64,000 bases of DNA from Chryseobacterium indologenes (GTDB lineage Bacteria > Bacteroidota > Bacteroidia > Flavobacteriales > Weeksellaceae): positions 1-64,000 of the forward strand of contig NZ_LJOD01000005.1 in assembly GCF_001295265.1 (NCBI RefSeq), written 5' to 3'. Of the stretch, positions 24,514 to 31,478 are shown in pieces (the first letter of the stretch is position 1; every line of letters starts with the position of its first letter). The notes under the pieces are model-generated. The model made no database searches. It was not told where the DNA came from and was given only the letters and a program-made list of their open reading frames with translations. The translations under genes were made by a program, and so were the position numbers.

Positions 24514-27500
24514 ATGCATCATTTCTTTATATTTTTATATTATCTGATCTCAAAAAACAAAATTCTTTCTGTAGCTGCTGCTCTGGGATTTGTTTTGATA
24601 TGTGGTTTTTTTGCTTCAAAAATTAACTTTGAAGAGGATATCAACCAGATAATTCCTAAAAATGAAAAATCTGACCTTACGGCTAAAGTTCTTAAACAGC
24701 TCAATTTCTCAGATAAAATCATCGTTATTATAGAGAACAAATCCAATGAAGAAAACTACCATCTTTCGGAGACGGCAGATGCCTTTATGAACAGGATTGA
24801 GCCTCTGAAAAAATATATTGGCACAGTACAGGGAAAGGTAAATGACAACGAAATTTCAGAAACCTTTGATTTTGTCAACCAGAACCTTCCGCTTTTCCTT
24901 GATGAAAACGATTATAAGGAAATTGAACGTAAACTTCAGAAGGACAGTATCGCCCAACAGGTAGAAAATAATTATATTGCTCTGGCTTCCCCAACAAGTC
25001 TGGTTACCAAAGATTTCATTAAAAAAGACCCTCTGGGAATTACGTACCTGGGAATCAAAAAATTAAACGCCTTAAACATCAGCCAGGATTTCAGGCTTGA
25101 AGACAATTATATCGTTACCAAAGACGGAAAGAGCCTCCTTCTTTTTATTGAGCCTAAAAATAAAAGCAACGATACTAAAAACAATGAGACTTTTATTGAC
25201 CAGCTTCATATAATAAAAGAGAATATCAATAAAGAATTCAAAGGAAAAACAGAGCTCAGCTATTTTGGTTCTCCCGTGATTGCTGTAGCCAATGCCAAGC
25301 AGATCAAAAAAGATATTCAGAATACAGTAATGATCTCTATGACGGTACTGCTTGTTCTGCTCATCTATTATTTCAGGAACTTTTTCACACCAATTATTGT
25401 ATTTCTTCCGACTGTATTTTCAGTATTATTTGCCCTTCTGATTCTTTATTTCATCAAGGATAAAATCTCTGCCATCTCGTTAAGTGTAGGAGCTATCCTG
25501 ATCGGGATCACTATTGATTATGCCCTGCATATTCTTACGCATTACAAACATAACAACAATATTGAAGAACTGTATAAAGAGATTACCCAGCCCATTATAT
25601 TGAGCAGCGCTACCACAGCTGTATCTTTCCTATGCCTGGTTTTTGTACGTTCTGAAGCATTGAAAGATCTCGGACTTTTTGCTGCCATCACGGTCATTCT
25701 TTCTTCAATAACGGCACTCATCATCGTCCCTCAGCTTTATAAACCCAGTGTAAAAGAGGGCAAACCCGGCACAAACTTCATAGATAAGATTGGATCTTAT
25801 CCATACGAGAAAAATAAGCCATTGATTATAGGCTGCTCTCTTCTCATTGTTGCGTGTCTTTTCGGGTTCAGACATGTTGGATTCAACGAAGACATTGGTG
25901 ACCTGAATTATATTCCTAAAGAATTAAAAATAAGTGAGGCCAAGCTTCAAAAGCTCTCCGATATTACGTCTAAATCTATTTATACCATTTCTTACGGGGA
26001 TTCTGAAAACGAAGCCCTGACCAGAAACTCACAGCTGGCCCGTTTCCTTGAAAAGGAAAAACAGCAGGGAAAAATTTTAAGCTACAATTCCCTGGGAAGT
26101 GTTGTTCTTTCCGAAAAAGACCAGCAGCAGAGAATAGAAAACTGGAAGAAATTCTGGGATGGAGATAAAAAGAACAAAACCATTTCAGAATTAGTAAACA
26201 ATGGGAATAAATTAGGCTTTAACAGCAGTGCGTTTACCGGATTTAATGACATTTTAAATAAAAATTATCAGGTATTAAGCCTAAAGGATTACGAAAAGGT
26301 AAAAGCCCTGCAGATCTCTGAATTTCTAAGTAGTGAAAAAGGGTTTTATACTGTTTCCAATGTGGTAAAGGTGGATGAAAAGAAAAGAGATGCCTTTATT
26401 AAAGATATTGAGAAACAGCATGATGCTCTGGCCATCGACCGCCAGCAGATGAATGAAAACTTTTTAGGACTTCTGAAAAGGGATTTCAGCACTCTGATCA
26501 ATTATTCTTTACTGGCCATTATCCTGACGATCATTGTTTTCTTCAGAAATTTTGAGCTGACCGTCCTTACAATGTTCCCAATTGTTCTGACGGGAGTGGT
26601 AACAGCGGGAATTTTATATTTTCTGGGCCTGGAACTGAATATTTTCAGTACCGTGGTATGTACTCTGGTCTTCGGAGTTGGTGATGATTTCAGTATCTTC
26701 CTTACGAAGGCCATGCAGAAGGAGCATACTACAGGCAAAAATGAACTTCCTACTTACAGGACATCCATTATTCTGGCTGTATTCACTACTATTTTATCAA
26801 TTGGCTCTCTGATCTTTGCCAAACATCCGGCCCTTCATTCCCTGGCCCTGGTTGCCCTGATCGGAATGTTCTCTGTTATTATTATTACGTCAACATTATA
26901 TCCTTTCTGGTTCAGGCTGCTGATTATCAACAGAGCGAAAAAAGGGCTTTCCCCGATTACTTTCAGGCTGTTTGTCCGTTCTGTATTTTCCTTTATATAC
27001 TACGGACTGGGAGGATTTGTATTTTCACTGATCGGAAGTATTTTCATCAGAAAAGCAAAAGGCAGAACTCTGGATTTCATCAAACTGGTTTTGGCTAAAT
27101 TTTTATCATCCGTATTGCACACAACCCCTTTCGTAAAGAAAAAAGTTATTAAAAATCCGGCGGAAGATTTCAGTAAACCGGCAGTAATCATTGCCAATCA
27201 TACCTCTTTTCTGGATACTCTTGCCATTGCCATGGCTACCCATAAAATTATATATCTCGTTAATGACTGGGTATATGATTCTCCGGTTTTTGGAAGACTG
27301 GTAAAAGCATTAGGCTTCTATCCGGTTTCACAGGGAATAGAAAACGGAAAGGAAAAACTGAAAGAAAAGATTGATCAGGGATATTCTCTGGTCGTTTTTC
27401 CAGAAGCAGAGCGTTCTTATACCAACGATGTGAAAAGATTCCACAAAGGAGCATTCTATTTGGCCGAGGAGTTTGGTTTAGATATCCTTACCCTTTACAT

Positions 27501-28167
27501 CCACGGCAATTCGGAAGTTCTTCCTAAAGGAGACTTTATTATCTATGACGGAAGCATTACCGTAAAAGTAGGAGAAAGGATCAGTAAAGACGATATGAGC
27601 TTCGGAAAAAACTATTCTGAAAGAACGAAAAAGATCAATGCCCATTTCAGAAAAAAGTTTGCAGAGCTCAGAAATGAAATTGAAGATGAAAATTACTTTA
27701 AGAAAAAGCTGTTCTTAAGCTATCTGTATAAGGAAAATGAAGTAGTAAATGAGGTTAAAGAAGATTTTAAAACCAACAAATCCGTTTACTTTGAGCTGAA
27801 TAAACATATTCCAAAGGATGCCAATATTTTACATATAGCTGATGATTTCGGACAGAAAGATGCTCTTCTTACCCTTTATCAGGCTGAAAGAAGAATATTC
27901 TCTCTGATTCAGGATGATGAAAAAAGAACTGTTGCAGCTCATAATTATCTCGTAAAAAGAAGAAAGCTGCATTATGTAAGGGCTGTTTCTGAAGTCACCA
28001 AAAGTATTGATGTACTGCTGATTTCAGATAAGAATTTTAATATCAGCCTGCTTCAGGATATTCCCGGGACCATTATTTATCTAAACAGGCCATCTTCTAA
28101 CCTTAACCATTCAGATTATCATGAGGAATTCAGCTCTGAGGGAATAAAAATATTCAAAAAACAGTAA
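24514..28167 (+). CDS. MMPL/RND-type exporter fused to a PlsC-type acyltransferase
   Basis: A 1217-residue fusion. Residues 1-840 form a two-lobed MMPL/SSD exporter: TM1, a periplasmic loop, a TM bundle, a second loop and a second bundle (GVGDDFSIFLTKAM). Residues about 860-1060 form a lysophospholipid acyltransferase with the HxxxxD motif (NHTSFLDTL, about 894) and FPEAERS (about 962). The final 110 or so residues look like a small Rossmann-type domain (ANILHIADDFGQ). This gene opens the flexirubin locus; MMPL exporters and acyltransferases are standard parts of aryl polyene loci. It probably exports the pigment or acylates a lipid precursor. The start is set by the promoter at 24464-24492. 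Confidence 0.85.
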   Translation: MHHFFIFLYYLISKNKILSVAAALGFVLICGFFASKINFEEDINQIIPKNEKSDLTAKVLKQLNFSDKIIVIIENKSNEENYHLSETADAFMNRIEPLKKYIGTVQGKVNDNEISETFDFVNQNLPLFLDENDYKEIERKLQKDSIAQQVENNYIALASPTSLVTKDFIKKDPLGITYLGIKKLNALNISQDFRLEDNYIVTKDGKSLLLFIEPKNKSNDTKNNETFIDQLHIIKENINKEFKGKTELSYFGSPVIAVANAKQIKKDIQNTVMISMTVLLVLLIYYFRNFFTPIIVFLPTVFSVLFALLILYFIKDKISAISLSVGAILIGITIDYALHILTHYKHNNNIEELYKEITQPIILSSATTAVSFLCLVFVRSEALKDLGLFAAITVILSSITALIIVPQLYKPSVKEGKPGTNFIDKIGSYPYEKNKPLIIGCSLLIVACLFGFRHVGFNEDIGDLNYIPKELKISEAKLQKLSDITSKSIYTISYGDSENEALTRNSQLARFLEKEKQQGKILSYNSLGSVVLSEKDQQQRIENWKKFWDGDKKNKTISELVNNGNKLGFNSSAFTGFNDILNKNYQVLSLKDYEKVKALQISEFLSSEKGFYTVSNVVKVDEKKRDAFIKDIEKQHDALAIDRQQMNENFLGLLKRDFSTLINYSLLAIILTIIVFFRNFELTVLTMFPIVLTGVVTAGILYFLGLELNIFSTVVCTLVFGVGDDFSIFLTKAMQKEHTTGKNELPTYRTSIILAVFTTILSIGSLIFAKHPALHSLALVALIGMFSVIIITSTLYPFWFRLLIINRAKKGLSPITFRLFVRSVFSFIYYGLGGFVFSLIGSIFIRKAKGRTLDFIKLVLAKFLSSVLHTTPFVKKKVIKNPAEDFSKPAVIIANHTSFLDTLAIAMATHKIIYLVNDWVYDSPVFGRLVKALGFYPVSQGIENGKEKLKEKIDQGYSLVVFPEAERSYTNDVKRFHKGAFYLAEEFGLDILTLYIHGNSEVLPKGDFIIYDGSITVKVGERISKDDMSFGKNYSERTKKINAHFRKKFAELRNEIEDENYFKKKLFLSYLYKENEVVNEVKEDFKTNKSVYFELNKHIPKDANILHIADDFGQKDALLTLYQAERRIFSLIQDDEKRTVAAHNYLVKRRKLHYVRAVSEVTKSIDVLLISDKNFNISLLQDIPGTIIYLNRPSSNLNHSDYHEEFSSEGIKIFKKQ

Positions 28168-28183
28168 ATAAATATGAAAAGCA

Positions 28184-28191
28184 TATTTTTG
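28184..28191 (+). promoter_or_regulatory. Possible internal promoter before darA
   Basis: TATTTTTG matches TAnnTTTG and lies 20 bases before the darA ATG, in the 43-base gap after the exporter gene. No -33 TTG is present. It also forms the 3' arm of a weak hairpin (ATATG/CATAT). Confidence 0.35.
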
Positions 28192-28210
28192 TAACCGCTA
28201 AAGAATATTA

Positions 28211-29125
28211 ATGAAAAAAAATATACTCGTTATATATTACTCACAAACCGGGCAACTGGAAGATATTGTAAAAAACGTAGCTCAGCCTTTTGAAGCTAAA
28301 AAGGAGGCGTATGAAGTTACGTACTACAATATCCGTCTGAAAGAGGATTTCCCTTTTCCATGGCCGGAAGATGTTTTTTTCGATACCTTCCCGGAATCTT
28401 ATCTTCAGATCCCGAAAGAAATTTTCCCACCTTCTGACGAAATTCTGAATAAAAAATATGACCTCATCCTGTTTGGATACCAGGTCTGGTACCTTACTCC
28501 GTCTATCCCGGTCATCTCTTTCCTGAAAAGCGGATTTGCAGAGAAGATCCTGAAAGACACCGATGTGGTTACTATTTCCGGAACCCGCAACATGTGGATG
28601 CTTTCGCAGGAAAAACTGAAGGTATATTTAAGAGATTTAGGCGCAAAACTGGCAGGAAATATTGCTTTGGTAGACCGTCATGACAATTATACCAGTGTGC
28701 TGACGATCCTTCGATGGCTTACTACGGGGCAGAAAGAAAAGTCAGGGATGCTTCCTGCAGCAGGGATCTCGGATGAAGAAATTTCAGGATCTGTAAAATA
28801 TGGCCGGATTATAGAAAAGCACCTCACGAACAACAGTTTACAGGAGCTTCAGCCGGAACTGGTAAAGAACGGAGCCATAGAAATCCGCCCTTTCCTGGTA
28901 CGCGTTGAAAAAGTAGGAAATAAGATTTTTACCGTATGGTCTAACCTGATTATCAAGAAAAAAGAAAAACGTCCATTGCTGATAAAATTCTTTAAGGTAT
29001 ATTTGATGGCGGCAATTTGGGTTATTTCTCCGGTCGTTCTGGTTTTACACTTACTGACAACCCCTATTTTCTGGTTTAAAAGACAAAAACAAAAAAGATA
29101 TTTACAAGGAATTAATTTAAAATAG
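28211..29125 (+). CDS. darA: Dialkylresorcinol-forming aromatase DarA, flavodoxin-like
   Basis: A 304-residue protein. The N-terminus ILVIYYSQTGQLEDIV is a flavodoxin-type phosphate-binding loop (S/TxTGxL), the core is a flavodoxin fold (LILFGYQVWYLTPSIPVISFLKS), and the C-terminus has a hydrophobic segment (about 255-290) that would anchor it to the membrane. DarA acts after the ketosynthase DarB, turning the cyclohexanedione condensation product into the aromatic dialkylresorcinol half of flexirubin; the flavin-binding fold fits an oxidation. It is separated from darB by a single base, so the pair is co-translated. Confidence 0.82.
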   Translation: MKKNILVIYYSQTGQLEDIVKNVAQPFEAKKEAYEVTYYNIRLKEDFPFPWPEDVFFDTFPESYLQIPKEIFPPSDEILNKKYDLILFGYQVWYLTPSIPVISFLKSGFAEKILKDTDVVTISGTRNMWMLSQEKLKVYLRDLGAKLAGNIALVDRHDNYTSVLTILRWLTTGQKEKSGMLPAAGISDEEISGSVKYGRIIEKHLTNNSLQELQPELVKNGAIEIRPFLVRVEKVGNKIFTVWSNLIIKKKEKRPLLIKFFKVYLMAAIWVISPVVLVLHLLTTPIFWFKRQKQKRYLQGINLK

Positions 29126-29126
29126 A

Positions 29127-30266
29127 ATGTACGACGTATTTATAACAAAAGCATCAGCATATTTACCGAATAACCCGGTATCAAATGATGAAATGGAGGC
29201 CTATTTAGGTTTGATTAATGATGCGCCTTCTAAAGCGAGGTCACTGATCTTAAGAAATAATAAAATTACGACAAGATACTATGCTTTAGATAAAGAAGGA
29301 AATCCAACCCATACTAATGCACAGCTTACGGCAAATGCTATTGAAGGACTGTTTGATGAAAATTTCAAAAAAGAAGACATGAAGCTGTTATCCGTAGGAA
29401 CTACTTCTCCGGACCAGATTCAGCCTTCTCACGCTTCTATGGTTCATGGCGAACTGAACATCGGAAAATCTATTGAAATTAACACTGCTACAGGTCTCTG
29501 CAACTCCGGAATGAATGCGCTTAACTACGGATTCCTTTCCGTAAAGGCAGGAGTACATGAAAATGCGGTATGTGCAGGTTCCGAAAGAATGTCTGCCTGG
29601 ATGACCGCAGATAAGTTCAACCATGAAGCTGAAAATTTAAAATTACTTGAAGAAAGGCCGATTATCGCTTTTAAAAGAGAATTCCTGAGATGGATGCTTT
29701 CTGATGGTGCAGGAGCTTTCTTATTGGAAAACCAGCCAAGAGAAAACAGCACTTCTTTAAAAATAGAATTCATAGATTTCTACTCTTACGCTCATGAAAT
29801 TGAAGCCTGTATGTATGCAGGATGCGATAAGCAGGAAGACGGAAGCCTTAAGTCATGGGCTGATTACCCTTCAGACGAATGGCTGAAGCAGTCTATTTTT
29901 GCCATCAAGCAGGATACGAAAATCCTTGACAAATACATTCTGGTAAAAGGTGCTGAAAGTTTAAGATCTTCTTTCGACAAACATAATCTTGATCCTGAAA
30001 AGATTGACCACGTTCTCGCTCACATTTCATCCGGCTATTTCAAAGAAGGACTTAAAGATGAATTTGCCAAAAAAGGAATGGACTTCCCTGCAGAAAAATG
30101 GTTCTATAACCTTTCTGACATCGGAAATATCGGAGCAGGATCTATTTTTGTTGCTTTGGAAGAACTTATGAATTCAGGGAAGCTGAAAAAAGGAGAAAAA
30201 GTTCTTCTGTGTGTTCCTGAAAGCGGAAGATTTGCCTATTCATGTGCGTTATTAACGGTTTGCTAA
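29127..30266 (+). CDS. darB: Dialkylresorcinol condensing enzyme DarB, KAS III type
   Basis: A 379-residue thiolase-fold ketosynthase of the FabH/KAS III class. The catalytic triad is visible: Cys125 in TATGLCNSGMN, His in VLAHISSGYF (about 297) and Asn in NLSDIGNIGAGS (about 330). DarB condenses a 3-oxoacyl-ACP (or CoA) with a second acyl chain to give a 1,3-cyclohexanedione that DarA aromatises. It sits between darA and two hot-dog dehydratase genes; its stop codon overlaps the next ATG (TAATG). Confidence 0.85.
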   Translation: MYDVFITKASAYLPNNPVSNDEMEAYLGLINDAPSKARSLILRNNKITTRYYALDKEGNPTHTNAQLTANAIEGLFDENFKKEDMKLLSVGTTSPDQIQPSHASMVHGELNIGKSIEINTATGLCNSGMNALNYGFLSVKAGVHENAVCAGSERMSAWMTADKFNHEAENLKLLEERPIIAFKREFLRWMLSDGAGAFLLENQPRENSTSLKIEFIDFYSYAHEIEACMYAGCDKQEDGSLKSWADYPSDEWLKQSIFAIKQDTKILDKYILVKGAESLRSSFDKHNLDPEKIDHVLAHISSGYFKEGLKDEFAKKGMDFPAEKWFYNLSDIGNIGAGSIFVALEELMNSGKLKKGEKVLLCVPESGRFAYSCALLTVC

Positions 30267-30697
30267 TGGAAAACAGACTGCCGACAACCGACAAGGATTT
30301 TGTGGAAAGCCTTATTCCGCAACGCTATCCATTTGTGATGGTTCATGAACTGGCTGAATTTTCCGAGGACCGGCTGATCTCCGGATTTGAAATCAAGGAG
30401 GATAATATTTTTGTTCAGAACGGTATTTTCCAGGCATCCGGGCTGATTGAGCATCAGGCACAGAGTGTTGCTTTACATACCGGATACAAGTATTATTTAT
30501 TAGGCAAAGAGGCGCCTACCGGATATATCGGAGCTATTAAATCTTTTGAAACAGATGCTCTTCCTAAAACGGGAGACCAGCTGGTTTCAGAGGTAACAAT
30601 CCTCAATGAAGTAATGGGGGTAACACTGGTAGATGTTGTTACCAGACTGAATAATGAGATCATTGCAAAGTCTCAAATGAAAACCGCAGTAAAATAA
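30266..30697 (+). CDS. ApeP-like hot-dog dehydratase subunit
   Basis: A 143-residue single hot-dog protein, translationally coupled to darB (TAATG at 30264-30268); the upstream in-frame ATG at 30242 lies inside darB and is rejected. It has the FabZ-like start IPQRYPFVMV and the helix GLIEHQAQSVAL carrying the catalytic Glu position, but the GHFPG loop with the catalytic His is missing (the region reads FVQNGIFQAS). This is the pattern of ApeP-type subunits of the aryl polyene dehydratase, which need a partner supplying the other half of the active site. It is expected to dehydrate 3-hydroxyacyl-ACP during polyene growth. Confidence 0.75.
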   Translation: MENRLPTTDKDFVESLIPQRYPFVMVHELAEFSEDRLISGFEIKEDNIFVQNGIFQASGLIEHQAQSVALHTGYKYYLLGKEAPTGYIGAIKSFETDALPKTGDQLVSEVTILNEVMGVTLVDVVTRLNNEIIAKSQMKTAVK

Positions 30698-30703
30698 CAG
30701 GGA

Positions 30704-31147
30704 ATGGAAATCAAGGAAGACCAACTTATCAATATACACAACTTTCTGCCGCACCGCGAACCGATGCTAATGGCAGATTATATCCTGGAATTGACCGAAG
30801 ACAAGGTTGTAACTTCCTTTGAAATAAAAGAAGACAATGTTTTTGTCCGCAATAACGAATTTGCAGAATGCGGCCTGATTGAAAATCTTGCCCAGACCTG
30901 CTCATCCATCATGGGACAAAGCTTCTTTGAAAATCCTGAAGCAGACACCAAAGTGATCGGCTTTATCACCAACATCAAGAAGATTGAAGTTTTTGCTCTC
31001 CCCAAAATAGGAGATAAAATTATTTCCAAAGCTTCACTGATCTCGCAGTATGAAAATATATGTAATATTTTCTGTGAAACTTTTCATGATGATGAAATAC
31101 TGATCCGGGCAGAGATTAATCTTTTTATTCAGGAAGTGAAATCTTAA
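30704..31147 (+). CDS. Second ApeP-like hot-dog dehydratase subunit
   Basis: A 147-residue paralogue of the preceding gene, 6 bases downstream. It begins with LPHREPMLMADYI (FabZ-like PHRxP block) and has GLIENLAQTCSSIMG with the Glu position, but again the GHFPG catalytic-His loop is absent (VRNNEFAECG). It probably pairs with the His-bearing FabZ-like subunit encoded at 48516, or with its neighbour, to dehydrate the growing polyene on ACP. It ends the first plus-strand flexirubin segment and is followed by a good terminator. Confidence 0.72.
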   Translation: MEIKEDQLINIHNFLPHREPMLMADYILELTEDKVVTSFEIKEDNVFVRNNEFAECGLIENLAQTCSSIMGQSFFENPEADTKVIGFITNIKKIEVFALPKIGDKIISKASLISQYENICNIFCETFHDDEILIRAEINLFIQEVKS

Positions 31148-31169
31148 AAAAGAAATTCAACCGATACAA

Positions 31170-31196
31170 AACCGTACATCATTGTGCGGTTTTTTT
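31170..31196 (+). terminator. Terminator of the first plus-strand flexirubin operon
   Basis: AACCGTACA pairs with TGTGCGGTT (one G-T pair) around a 4-base loop, followed by TTTTT. It begins 22 bases past the stop of the second dehydratase gene. Confidence 0.85.
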
Positions 31197-31380
31197 GTTG
31201 TATCATAAACAATAGTTTTGGCTAAATGGACAATACTTAGCCCGCCTTACCATCAAAGTATCACAGACTTTCTTTTCGTATTGATAACCTTCAGAGCTTC
31301 CCTTTTCCATTTCCCTGCTTCAAGTCTGCATCATCCGGACATTCTTATCCATGAGGGTAAAATAACAATTCCAGGCTCCC

Positions 31381-31396
31381 TATTTCACGTGAAACA
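31381..31396. other. parS-like ParB-binding site
   Basis: TATTTCACGTGAAACA matches the conserved 16-bp parS palindrome TGTTTCACGTGAAACA at 15 of 16 positions. The single difference is in the outer left arm; the inner 12 bases are a perfect palindrome. It lies between genes and is the only such match I found in the window. ParB binds parS to nucleate the partition complex near the chromosomal origin. A site this close to consensus is very unlikely by chance in 64 kb. Confidence 0.75.
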
Positions 31397-31426
31397 TTGC
31401 AAAAAATTCAGGAAATTTCCAGCATT

Positions 31427-31456
31427 AAAAAAGCGGAACATTTCTGCTCCGCTTTT
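31427..31456 (-). terminator. Terminator of the M16 peptidase gene
   Basis: On the minus strand AAAAGCGGA pairs with TCCGCTTTT around a 10-base loop, followed by TT. It lies 23 bases past the peptidase stop. Confidence 0.85.
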
Positions 31457-31478
31457 CCAATTATTTAAACCAAAAGAA

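Larger units (their letters stand above)
31148..31478. other. Intergenic region between two converging operons
   Basis: 331 bases without a credible gene. It holds the plus-strand terminator of the dehydratase genes, a parS-like palindrome (31381-31396) and the minus-strand terminator of the M16 peptidase. Nothing else was recognised. Readable frames here are shadows running into the peptidase gene. Confidence 0.6.
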
